DNA of 64,000 nt from Solimonas thermocellulolyticum. GTDB taxonomy: Bacteria; Pseudomonadota; Gammaproteobacteria; Nevskiales; Nevskiaceae. The stretch lies in NCBI RefSeq assembly GCF_040327995.1, contig NZ_JBEPIJ010000006.1:124001-188000 (forward strand). Direction: 5' to 3'. Under the pieces are notes generated by a model. It saw nothing but the letters and a program-made list of their open reading frames with translations. It did not search any database and was not told the DNA's origin. The stretch's first letter is position 1. Every line of letters begins with the position of its first letter. The translations under genes were made by a program, and so were the position numbers. Positions 1 through 7,369 of the stretch are shown here, piece after piece.

Positions 1-540
1 TTCCGCACCGGCACGCCCGAGGCCGACCGGCGGCTGCTGCGCGACTTGATCGCTTTCTACGTCGTCTTCGAGGGCATCTTCTTCTACGTGGGCTTCGTGC
101 AGCTGCTCAGCTTCGGCCGCCGCAACAAGATGGTCGGCACCTCCGAGCAGATCCAGTACATCATGCGCGACGAGTCCATGCACATGAACTTCGGCATCGA
201 CGTGATCAACCAGATCAAGCTCGAGAACCCGCACCTTTGGACCGCCGACTTCCAGCGGGAAGTGAGCGCGATGATCCGCGAGGCGACCGAGCTGGAGATC
301 CGCTACGCCCACGACACCATGCCGCGCGGCGTGCTCGGCCTGAATGCCAACATGTTCAACGAGTACATGAAGTTCATCGCCAACCGCCGTTGCGCGCAGA
401 TCGGCATCGCCGCGCTCTACCCCGCCGCGGACAATCCGTTCCCGTGGATGAGCGAGATCGTCGACCTGAAGAAGGAGAAGAACTTCTTCGAGACCCGGGT
501 CACGGAATACCAGACCGGCGGCGCCTTGGTCTGGGACTGA
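1..540 (+). CDS. nrdB: Ribonucleoside-diphosphate reductase beta subunit (class Ia), 3' part
   Basis: The frame is open from base 1, so the N-terminal half lies outside the window; 179 residues remain of a protein usually about 340-380 long. This subunit carries the diiron-tyrosyl radical that NrdA needs to reduce ribonucleotides to deoxyribonucleotides. Visible diiron ligand motifs are EGIFFY (fragment residue 24, matching the conserved helix Glu) and RDESMH (Glu58 and His61 of the fragment, matching the E-x2-H ligand pair). The C-terminus ends in TGGALVWD, an acidic/aromatic tail of the kind that docks into the alpha subunit. The family call is secure; the upstream gene nrdA is expected but not visible. 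Confidence 0.95.
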   Translation, partial: FRTGTPEADRRLLRDLIAFYVVFEGIFFYVGFVQLLSFGRRNKMVGTSEQIQYIMRDESMHMNFGIDVINQIKLENPHLWTADFQREVSAMIREATELEIRYAHDTMPRGVLGLNANMFNEYMKFIANRRCAQIGIAALYPAADNPFPWMSEIVDLKKEKNFFETRVTEYQTGGALVWD

Positions 541-580
541 GCGGTCGCCCAAGCCCCGCCGGCGCGCACGCCCGACCGCT
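540..580 (+). other. Hairpin just after nrdB
   Basis: AGCGGTCG at 540-547 pairs perfectly with CGACCGCT at 573-580, leaving a 25-nt loop. It starts on the last base of the nrdB stop codon. No T-run follows, so it is not a standard intrinsic terminator; it could be an mRNA 3'-end stabiliser or chance in GC-rich DNA. Confidence 0.25.
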
Positions 581-713
581 GGGATCGCGGCCATGCCGTA
601 TCCCAGCGCTGACCGCGAACCGCACCCAGTGCGGCGATCGCGCGTCGGCGGGGGTGACACGCACGGCGTGACTCGGCGACACTGCCGGCGCCTCGTCCAG
701 CAAGGGCCGCCCG

Positions 714-1181
714 ATGAGCCGTTACGACCATGTCCCTGCGCGCACCGTCCGCTTCTGGGCCGGAGTGGATTCGGCCGTGACGCTGATGCTGGCCTTGCCG
801 CCGCTGGCGCCGAAGTTCATCGAGATGCTGTACTGGGCGAATGGACTGATCGGCGGCACGGCCGAGGCGCCGCCGTTCGAGCCGATCCATCACCTGTTCG
901 TGTATCTGACCGGCACACTGGTCAGCGTGTGGGTGGTCGCGCGGCTGCTGCACCCGGTCGGGCTGTTCGCGGTGATCGACGGTTGGGGACGGCTGTACGT
1001 GGCGCTGGTGCTGGCCTGGGTCGTTCTGGCCCGGGACGGCCCGCCGATCCTGTGGTTGTTCGTATTCACCGAGGGCGCCGGCACGATCAGCCAGTTGCGC
1101 GCGGCGTATCGGCGCCCGGATGCCAACGGCGCGCGACCCGGTCCCGGATCGACCGTGCACGCCCCCCAGCGCGAGCGCTAA
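714..1181 (+). CDS. Small integral membrane protein, unknown function
   Basis: I do not recognise a named family. The 155-residue product has about four hydrophobic segments (near residues 15-32, 60-80, 85-105 and 108-122) joined by short loops, then a hydrophilic Arg/Pro-rich tail. The start ATG follows a weak purine stretch and no strong Shine-Dalgarno is seen. It sits 173 bp after nrdB and 28 bp before a broken dusC-like gene. The regular alternation of hydrophobic segments and charged loops makes a real gene likely, but the function is open. Confidence 0.7.
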   Translation: MSRYDHVPARTVRFWAGVDSAVTLMLALPPLAPKFIEMLYWANGLIGGTAEAPPFEPIHHLFVYLTGTLVSVWVVARLLHPVGLFAVIDGWGRLYVALVLAWVVLARDGPPILWLFVFTEGAGTISQLRAAYRRPDANGARPGPGSTVHAPQRER

Positions 1182-1209
1182 GCCGCCCCCCTTCTGACCT
1201 TCAGCGACG

Positions 1210-1578
1210 ATGCAGCTCGAACTCGCCCCGATGCAAGGCCTGGTCGACGACGTGATGCGCGACGTGCTCACGCGCATCGGCGGCATCGAGCTCGACGTGC
1301 ACTTCGCCGCGACCGCCGCCGGCCGCAGCTCCCCGTCAATGGCTTGAGACGCGCTGCTGCCGTTCGTGCAGGACTATTGGCGAAAGGTGCGCGCCAAGCT
1401 CGCGCCGCGTTTCGCGCCGGGGCGCATCAAGCAGTGGCTCAAGGCGCTGTCGCGCAGCTATCCGCAGGCGGAGCAACTGTTCGATGCGCTGCGTCGCGAG
1501 CAGGACTGCCGCGTAATCGATCGCATGCTCGGCGTCGATGCCGTGCTCGCCCAGGCCGCCCTCCCCGAGGCCGCCTGA
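1210..1578 (+). pseudogene. dusC: Degraded tRNA-dihydrouridine(16) synthase (DusC-like), large internal deletion plus in-frame stop
   Basis: Translation from the ATG begins MQLELAPMQGLVDDVMRDVL, which matches the start of DusC-type synthases (LAPMEG is the FMN-barrel entry). It continues to about residue 33, then becomes unrecognisable and hits TGA at 1345-1347. In the same frame after the stop, DYWRKVRAKLAPRFAPGRIK, then QWLKAL and QAEQLFDALRREQD, match the C-terminal helical domain of the same family (RIKQWL is the characteristic segment). About 120 codons survive of roughly 315, so the FMN-binding barrel and catalytic Cys are missing. Both ends share one frame, which points to one internal deletion with later or simultaneous acquisition of the stop. 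No functional enzyme can be made from this locus. Confidence 0.85.
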
Positions 1579-1580
1579 GC

Positions 1581-1609
1581 AAAAAAAGGCCCGGGGGAGT
1601 CACCGGGCC
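1581..1609 (-). terminator. Intrinsic terminator for the minus-strand gene 1656-1994
   Basis: GGCCCGG (1588-1594) and CCGGGCC (1603-1609) form a 7-bp GC stem with an 8-nt loop. On the minus strand the stem is followed by seven T (complement of the A-run at 1581-1587), the classical layout for a terminator reading leftward. It lies 46 bp past the stop codon of the minus-strand gene and supports that gene being real. Confidence 0.85.
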
Positions 1610-1655
1610 GGCAGTTGCAGCACCGGGATCCGCGCTGCTCAGGGAACACAGCTCG

Positions 1656-1994
1656 TCAGAAGGCCATCCAGCCGTCGTCGTCGATCGGCAGGTCGAGCTG
1701 GTCGGGCCGCGCCCAGCCGACACGACCGGTCGTCAGCGACAGCACCTGCTGACGCCACGACCAGCGGCCATCGTTCGGCCCGATCAGGCGCAGCGCCGAG
1801 AGCACCAGCAGCGGCTTGCCGCGCAGCGCCTCGTGGGTCGGGCTCATCTCGGCGTCCGGGCGAAAGCGCAGGCGCACGCCGACCGGCCACTGGCTAGGCG
1901 GGCGCGCCGGAATCGCGGCAATCCGGGGCAGGATCGAAGCGGGTAGATCGGGCTGCGGCATCGCAAGACTCGGAGGGCTCGGTGACGGTTTCAT
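1656..1994 (-). CDS. Hypothetical protein, 112 aa
   Basis: No family recognised. After a Pro/Ser-rich start the product runs as a compact, mixed beta-looking sequence with several Trp residues (SQWPVGV, RWSWRQQ) and an acidic end, DLPIDDDGWMAF; no signal peptide or membrane helix is seen. An in-frame Met at 1961 is an alternative start that would drop 11 low-complexity residues. A good intrinsic terminator follows it, and it is divergent from the gene at 2131 with a perfect 18-bp dyad between them, which suggests shared regulation. It is probably a small cytoplasmic protein; function unknown. Confidence 0.6.
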   Translation of the reverse strand: MKPSPSPPSLAMPQPDLPASILPRIAAIPARPPSQWPVGVRLRFRPDAEMSPTHEALRGKPLLVLSALRLIGPNDGRWSWRQQVLSLTTGRVGWARPDQLDLPIDDDGWMAF

Positions 1995-2043
1995 TGTCCG
2001 CGCGGCTCGTGCGGATGGCTTCGGTGGCGCCCCTTAAACACCG

Positions 2044-2061
2044 TGTCGGCATTTGCCGACA
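2044..2061. promoter_or_regulatory. Perfect 18-bp dyad between divergent genes (operator candidate)
   Basis: TGTCGGCA-TT-TGCCGACA: two 8-bp arms that are exact reverse complements around a 2-nt centre. It lies 50 bp upstream of the minus-strand gene start (1994) and 70 bp upstream of the plus-strand start (2131). A TAGAAT -10-like box for the plus gene is at 2103-2108. The shape suits a homodimeric regulator; which one is unknown. Confidence 0.45.
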
Positions 2062-2130
2062 GCACGCATCGGCATTCGGCCGGCAGCGGTCGGGGCAAGC
2101 GATAGAATCGAAGCGGCTCCCTGCGGATTG

Positions 2131-2730
2131 ATGCGGATGGAAGACTGGGTCTATCGCGCACTGGAGAAGTGGCCGAACGTGCCGGCGCTGTTCGGCTGGC
2201 TCGGCCTCGACCGGCGCGGGCGCTGGACCATCCGCGGCGAGCTGATCAGCCGCCCGCAGATCATCGACACGATCAACCCCAACTACGCCGCCGACGAGCA
2301 CGGCCGCTGGTTTTTCCAGAACGGCCCGCAGCGCGGCTACGTGACGCTGGAATCGGCACCGCTGGTGCTGCACAGCGACGGATGCGGCCGGCTGCTGACG
2401 CATACCGGGCTCGCCGTCGACACGGCCGAGGCGGCCTGGCTCGACGAGAACGGCGCGCTGTGGCTGCGCACCGCGCACGGCCCCGCGGTGCTCGAAGGTG
2501 AGGATCTCTACTGGCTGCTGGAACACCTGCGCGGGCCGCAGACACCGGTCGACGAGGATCTGCTCGCCGAGACCCTCGCGCTGCCCTCGGGCTCACGGAC
2601 GATGCTGTCGCTGCGCCTGGGGGCAACGACCCTGCCGCTCGGCCGGCTCGACTTCGACGCCGCGCCAAAGGTCCTGGGCTTCGTGCGCGAACCGCAGCCG
2701 CGCGACGCCGAGGCCGGGGCTGCCGGCTGA
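2131..2730 (+). CDS. Conserved hypothetical protein (PALFGWLGLD family, DUF number not recalled)
   Basis: The product (199 aa) has the recognisable beginning KWPNVPALFGWLGLDRRGRW followed by DEHGRWFFQNGPQRGYVTLE, a pattern I know from uncharacterised proteobacterial proteins often placed among housekeeping genes. I cannot name the Pfam family with certainty. No signal peptide or membrane segment is seen; it is probably cytosolic and beta-rich. The frame is open further upstream to 2053, but family similarity begins at the ATG at 2131 (a second ATG at 2137 is equally possible). A -10-like TAGAAT at 2103-2108 fits a short leader for this start. Function unknown. Confidence 0.75.
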   Translation: MRMEDWVYRALEKWPNVPALFGWLGLDRRGRWTIRGELISRPQIIDTINPNYAADEHGRWFFQNGPQRGYVTLESAPLVLHSDGCGRLLTHTGLAVDTAEAAWLDENGALWLRTAHGPAVLEGEDLYWLLEHLRGPQTPVDEDLLAETLALPSGSRTMLSLRLGATTLPLGRLDFDAAPKVLGFVREPQPRDAEAGAAG

Positions 2731-2828
2731 GGAAAGCCCCGCTCCCCCAGGCATCTGAACACACCTACAGTACGTAGGACGACTGCGCAGCCAAGCGCAG
2801 CATGCCACAGCATTCTCGGGGGATCACC

Positions 2829-4448
2829 ATGCCAGCCACTTTCCGCCTGCGCCAGCGCGCGTCCGTCTTCTTCGCCTCGATCAGCCTGCTGCTCGCGGCC
2901 TGCGGCAGCAGCAACCTTCCCGACGCGGCGCCACCCGCCGTACCCGGTAGCGGTGACGGCGGCATCGCCAAGCAGCGCGCCGAGTGGATCGACGGGCGCC
3001 TGTCGGTCGACGTACCGGTGCCGGTCGTGACCTTCGGCCTGAGCGCCGAACAGGCCGCGGCGCTGCAGGCCGAGCTGCAGCCCTACACCGTCGATCATGC
3101 CAATGGCGACCTCAACCAGTCGCTGCCACCGGACATCGACGAACTGCAAAGTGACGGCGCGCTGGTGCTGGTGCCGCTGCTCGGCGAGAGCTTCACGCTG
3201 CCGGTGCTGCCGACCGCGCTGTACCAGGTGACGCCGGCCCCGGCTGCGCTGGTCGCCGAGTTCGAAGCCGCCCTGGCCGCGGCCCGGCTCAGCGACACGC
3301 GCTTTGATGCGATCGCCATGGAGGACTTCCTCGCCGCCGCGCTGCCCCGTCACGGCTTCGCACTGAACCCGGATGCACCGTCGATGGTGATTCTGCATCT
3401 GGCGGCCTTCGGCGTCGGCGAGCACGGCTGGAAGGTACAGGGCACGACCGGCTTCATCGAACCGGTGCGCCTGTTCGGCGACCGCAAGCCACTGCTCATT
3501 CTCGACCCATCGGCAGTCCCCGACCCCTACGGCAGCGGCGAAGACTTCGCCAATCCGCTGGCCGCCGACGACGCCGCGACCATGGCCAACTTCGTGCGCG
3601 AAGCGACCGAGTACCGCATGCTCCAGGGCAGCATCTATCCGGTGTCCACCGCGCCCTGCCATGCGGTCACCGGCATCATGGGCGTGCGCCAGACCAGCAT
3701 CGCGCAGGCCACGCCGCTGCTGCGACCGGTCGAGGAGGCGCTGGTTGCCGAGCACATCGCCGCGGCGTTCCAGAATCTCACCGGCGGCATCGCCAGCTTC
3801 GACCTGAAGATCCTGCAACTGCCGCAGGACGATCCGGTACTCGATGCACTGACCCGTGGCGAGTTCCCCGCCTTCGAGGTACTGCGCGCTTATCTGTCGC
3901 TGAACTTCGATCGCTACCATGTCGACCACCCGGGCTGCGAGGAATACCTGTCGATCGTGGTGCAAAGCGATCTGCTCGCAGTGCCCGGCGGCGGCGTGAT
4001 CGGCATCGGCACCTACGACGACAGCCCGGGTCAGCGCATCAGCATGAGCTGGGTGCATGACATCTTCCGGCTGACCTTCGATCCGGAAAGCCCGGTCGGC
4101 GTGTTTGCCGGTGAGGGCAAGGAATTCCTCAACTGGTGGGAATACCTGTTCAGTCACGAGACCGGCCACATCCTCGGCCAGCGCCACCCGCACGACATCA
4201 CCAGCAACAGCAGCAGCTCGGGCTCCAGCAATTCCTTCAGTAGCATCTGGAGCAGCATGAGCTACCAGCAGGACGGTCGCATGATCGACTTTGGCGCCAA
4301 CGACCAGGCCAACTGGCGGCGCAACCGCGCCGGCTATGCCCTGCTGCTCGCCGCGCAGGCCGGTCGCGAAGGCAGCGCCGAGTGGCAGCGCGCGATGGAC
4401 GCCGCCAGCCGGCTCGACTGGACCGGCGTCTGGCGCGCGCTGCAGTAG
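2829..4448 (+). CDS. Secreted lipoprotein with metzincin-type zinc protease motif
   Basis: The start at 2829 is chosen because a GGGG Shine-Dalgarno precedes it and because it gives a clean lipoprotein signal (hydrophobic stretch ending LLAAC, Cys about residue 24). The 539-residue product carries HETGHILGQRH at residues 443-453, an exact HExxHxxGxxH zinc site, followed by a Ser-rich linker and SMSYQQ with Met477, a plausible Met-turn; together these define metzincin proteases. Residues 25-440 are not recognisable and may be a pro- or binding domain. It probably acts in the periplasm or on the outer membrane surface on unknown proteins. It lies alone, convergent with the hit gene (4 bp between stops). 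Confidence 0.85.
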   Translation: MPATFRLRQRASVFFASISLLLAACGSSNLPDAAPPAVPGSGDGGIAKQRAEWIDGRLSVDVPVPVVTFGLSAEQAAALQAELQPYTVDHANGDLNQSLPPDIDELQSDGALVLVPLLGESFTLPVLPTALYQVTPAPAALVAEFEAALAAARLSDTRFDAIAMEDFLAAALPRHGFALNPDAPSMVILHLAAFGVGEHGWKVQGTTGFIEPVRLFGDRKPLLILDPSAVPDPYGSGEDFANPLAADDAATMANFVREATEYRMLQGSIYPVSTAPCHAVTGIMGVRQTSIAQATPLLRPVEEALVAEHIAAAFQNLTGGIASFDLKILQLPQDDPVLDALTRGEFPAFEVLRAYLSLNFDRYHVDHPGCEEYLSIVVQSDLLAVPGGGVIGIGTYDDSPGQRISMSWVHDIFRLTFDPESPVGVFAGEGKEFLNWWEYLFSHETGHILGQRHPHDITSNSSSSGSSNSFSSIWSSMSYQQDGRMIDFGANDQANWRRNRAGYALLLAAQAGREGSAEWQRAMDAASRLDWTGVWRALQ

Positions 4449-4452
4449 ACCG

Positions 4453-4899
4453 TCAGCGCAGGTGCGCGGCGATGCGCGCCGCCAGTGCATCGAGGCGCTG
4501 GCGGCGCGCAGTCGTCTCGGGCCGCGGGATCATCAGCGTGCCGACGTGCCAGATCAGACGGCCGACGGTGCGCAGGGTGTCCTTGCCGTAGCGCGGGATC
4601 ACGTGGATGTGCACGTGCGGCACGGTCTGGCTCGCCGCCTTGCCGTCGTTCACCAAAAGATGCTGCGCCCGGCTGCCGTGCGCGGCGCGCTGCGCGCGCG
4701 CCACGCGCGTCGCGACGTCCCACAGATGCGCGCGCAGTTCGGCGTCGAGCTCGTCGAGCGTCGCCACCGATTGTCGCGGCACCACGAGCACGTGACCGCG
4801 CGTGATCGGATTGATGTCCATGAATGCGACGCAGTGCTCGTCGCGATGCACGAAGCTCGCCGGCAGCCGGCCGTCGATGATGGCGTCGAAGATGGTCAT
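4453..4899 (-). CDS. HIT-family nucleotide-binding protein
   Basis: The 148-residue protein has the histidine-triad motif HVHIHV (His95, His97, His99) followed by IPR, typical of HIT hydrolases that cleave nucleotide phosphoramidates, dinucleoside polyphosphates or similar AMP-linked compounds. N-terminal features (FDAIIDGRLPASFVHRDEHC, then FMDINPITRGHVLVVPR) are standard for the Hint/GalT-like fold. Its start lies 12 bp after the stop of tex, so the two are probably co-transcribed. The exact substrate cannot be told from sequence. Confidence 0.93.
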   Translation of the reverse strand: MTIFDAIIDGRLPASFVHRDEHCVAFMDINPITRGHVLVVPRQSVATLDELDAELRAHLWDVATRVARAQRAAHGSRAQHLLVNDGKAASQTVPHVHIHVIPRYGKDTLRTVGRLIWHVGTLMIPRPETTARRQRLDALAARIAAHLR

Positions 4900-4911
4900 G
4901 GCGCCGACCTT

Positions 4912-7221
4912 TCAGCGCTTGCGCAGCGCTTCCAGCAGCGCTGCGCCGAGCGCGCCCTGTGGTGCGGCCGCGGCCGGTTTCTTCGCGCCGCGCGTGTCGC
5001 GGCGTTCCGGCGTGCGCCGGTCGCTGCCAGCGCCCACCCGCCGCGCGCCGCCATCGTCCTTGCGCATCGACAACGCGATGCGCTTGCGAGCCGGATCGAC
5101 CTCGACGACGCGCACCTTGACGATGTCGCCGGCCTTGACGATCTCGCGTGGGTCCTTGACGAAGCGGTCGGCGAGCTGCGAGACGTGCACGAGGCCGTCC
5201 TGGTGCACGCCAATGTCGACGAAGGCACCGAAGGCGGCGACGTTGGTGACCGTGCCTTCAAGCACCATGCCCGGCTTGAGATCGGTGATCTCGTGGACGC
5301 CGTCGGCGAAGCGCGCGGTGCGGAACGCCGGGCGCGGATCGCGCCCCGGCTTTTCCAGCTCATCGATGATGTCGCGCACCGTCGGCAGGCCGAAGCGCTC
5401 GTCGACGAAGGCGCGCGGATCGAGCGCGCGCAGGGTTTTGCTGTCGCCCATCAGGCTGCGCAGCTCGCGGCCACAGGCCTTGACGATCTTCTGCGCGAGG
5501 TCATAAGCCTCCGGATGCACCGACGAGGCGTCGAGCGGCTCGTCACCGTCGCGGATGCGTAGAAACCCCGCGCACTGCTCGAAGGTCTTGGGACCGAGCC
5601 GGCTCACCTCCAGCAACTGTTTGCGCGAGCGGAATGCACCGTGCGCGTTACGGTGCGCGACGATGGCCTCGGCGAGCGAGGCGCCGAGCCCGGAGACGCG
5701 CGCGAGCAGCGACGCCGATGCGGTGTTCAGATCGACGCCGACGGCGTTGACCGCGTCCTCGACGACGGCGTCCAGCGCCTTGGCCAGCCGGTACGGGTCG
5801 ACATCGTGCTGGTACTGACCGACGCCGATCGACTTCGGATCGATCTTCACCAGCTCCGCAAGCGGATCCTGCAGCCGCCGCGCAATCGACACCGCGCCGC
5901 GCAGCGACACATCCAGATTCGGAAACTCGGCCGATGCGATCTGCGACGCCGAGTACACCGAGGCGCCGGCCTCGCTGACGACGAGTTTGATCGGCCGCGG
6001 CTCGGGCAGCAGCGGCAGCAGCTCGGCGACCAGCTTGTCGGTCTCGCGGCTCGCCGTGCCATTGCCGATCGCGATCAGCTCGACGCGGTGCCGGGCGATC
6101 AGGCGCGCCAATTCGGCCTGCGCGCCGCGCACATCGTTGCGCGGCTGGAACGGATAGATGGTCGCGGTGTCGAGCAACTTGCCGGTACCGTCGACCACTG
6201 CGACCTTGACACCGGTGCGGATGCCGGGATCCAGGCCCATCGTCACGCGCGCGCCGGCCGGTGCGGCGAGCAGCAGGTCCTTGAGATTGCGCGCGAACAC
6301 CTCGATCGCCTCGGCCTCGGCGCGCTGGCGCAGCTCGCTCATCAGGTCGACGCTGAGCGTCGTGTTGAGTTTGACGCGCCAGGTCCAGCGCGCCGCGTCC
6401 ATCAGCCAGGCGTCGGCGGCGCCGCCATCGGCGCGCGCGCCGATGACCTCGGCGACCATGCGCTCCACCGGCTTGTACGGCGCCGGGTCGTCGGCGTCGA
6501 CTTCAAGCTCCAGCATCAGGATCTCCTCGTTGCGACCGCGCATCATCGCCAGCGCGCGATGACCGGCGATCTTGTGCCAGGGCTCGCGATGGTCGAAATA
6601 GTCGGCGTACTTGACACCCTCGGCCTCTTTGCCCGGCCACACCCTGGATCGCAGCACCGCGTGCGCGCGCAGATAGGCGCGCAGCCGGCCGAGCAGCTCG
6701 GCATTTTCCGCGAGCCGCTCCATCAGAATGTCACGCGCGCCTTCGAGCGCCGCCTTGGCATCGGCGACCTTGTCGTTGATGTATGCGGCGGCAGCCTCGG
6801 CCGGCACCAGCGCGCGATCACCCAGCAGTGCATCGAGCAGCGGTTCGAGTCCGTTCTCGCGCGCGATCTCGCCGCGCGTGCGGCGCTTGGGCTTGTATGG
6901 CAGGTACAGGTCCTCGACCTCGGCCTTGGTCATGGCCGCGCGCAGCTTGGCCTCGAGCGCGTCGGTCAGCTTGTTCTGGCTGCGGATCGATTCGATCACC
7001 GCCGTGCGGCGGTCTTCCAGCTCGCGCAGATAACCCAGGCGCTCTTCGAGCCTGCGCAACTGCGTGTCGTCGAGTCCGCCGGTCGCCTCCTTGCGGTAGC
7101 GCGCGATGAACGGCACGGTTGCACCAGCGTCGAGCAGGGCGACGGCGGCCTCGACCTGACGCGGCTGGGCGGCGATCTCGGCGGCGATGGTGCGGGCGAT
7201 GTGAGCGGCGATCTCGGACAT
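4912..7221 (-). CDS. tex: Tex family RNA-binding transcription accessory protein
   Basis: This 769-residue protein has the full Tex layout: N-terminal helical region (residues 1-200, with VPFIARYRKEATGGLDDTQL, a family signature), a YqgF/RNase H-like domain with DPGIRTGVKVAVVD, helix-hairpin-helix segments, and an S1 RNA-binding domain at about 650-725 (GTVTNVAAFGAFVDIGVHQD). The tail is Arg/Ala-rich. Tex binds nucleic acid and influences transcription and tolerance of transcription stress. The frame stays open to 7788, but conserved sequence starts at the ATG at 7221 (MSEIAAHIARTIAAEI), and the extension would overlap the divergent acyltransferase gene. hit follows immediately. Confidence 0.96.
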   Translation of the reverse strand: MSEIAAHIARTIAAEIAAQPRQVEAAVALLDAGATVPFIARYRKEATGGLDDTQLRRLEERLGYLRELEDRRTAVIESIRSQNKLTDALEAKLRAAMTKAEVEDLYLPYKPKRRTRGEIARENGLEPLLDALLGDRALVPAEAAAAYINDKVADAKAALEGARDILMERLAENAELLGRLRAYLRAHAVLRSRVWPGKEAEGVKYADYFDHREPWHKIAGHRALAMMRGRNEEILMLELEVDADDPAPYKPVERMVAEVIGARADGGAADAWLMDAARWTWRVKLNTTLSVDLMSELRQRAEAEAIEVFARNLKDLLLAAPAGARVTMGLDPGIRTGVKVAVVDGTGKLLDTATIYPFQPRNDVRGAQAELARLIARHRVELIAIGNGTASRETDKLVAELLPLLPEPRPIKLVVSEAGASVYSASQIASAEFPNLDVSLRGAVSIARRLQDPLAELVKIDPKSIGVGQYQHDVDPYRLAKALDAVVEDAVNAVGVDLNTASASLLARVSGLGASLAEAIVAHRNAHGAFRSRKQLLEVSRLGPKTFEQCAGFLRIRDGDEPLDASSVHPEAYDLAQKIVKACGRELRSLMGDSKTLRALDPRAFVDERFGLPTVRDIIDELEKPGRDPRPAFRTARFADGVHEITDLKPGMVLEGTVTNVAAFGAFVDIGVHQDGLVHVSQLADRFVKDPREIVKAGDIVKVRVVEVDPARKRIALSMRKDDGGARRVGAGSDRRTPERRDTRGAKKPAAAAPQGALGAALLEALRKR

Positions 7222-7369
7222 GCGCGATGCGGCGATGGCTGGCGGGAAAGGGGCGGCGACGATAGCCAAGCCATCTTGCGCTGCCAATCTGGCGCGCGAC
7301 GGAAAAATGTGGCTGGCGACACGGCGCGGACAATTGCATACGATGGGCAAAAGCGCAGGAGAGACCATC

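Noticed and set aside
1345..1347. TGA in the dusC-like frame read as selenocysteine
   Set aside because: The sequence around it matches nothing in Dus enzymes and about 200 residues are missing, so decay explains it better.
2508..4490. 660-codon minus-strand open frame opposite the metzincin
   Set aside because: Composition is shadow-like, while the plus strand carries a signal peptide, HExxHxxGxxH and Met-turn.
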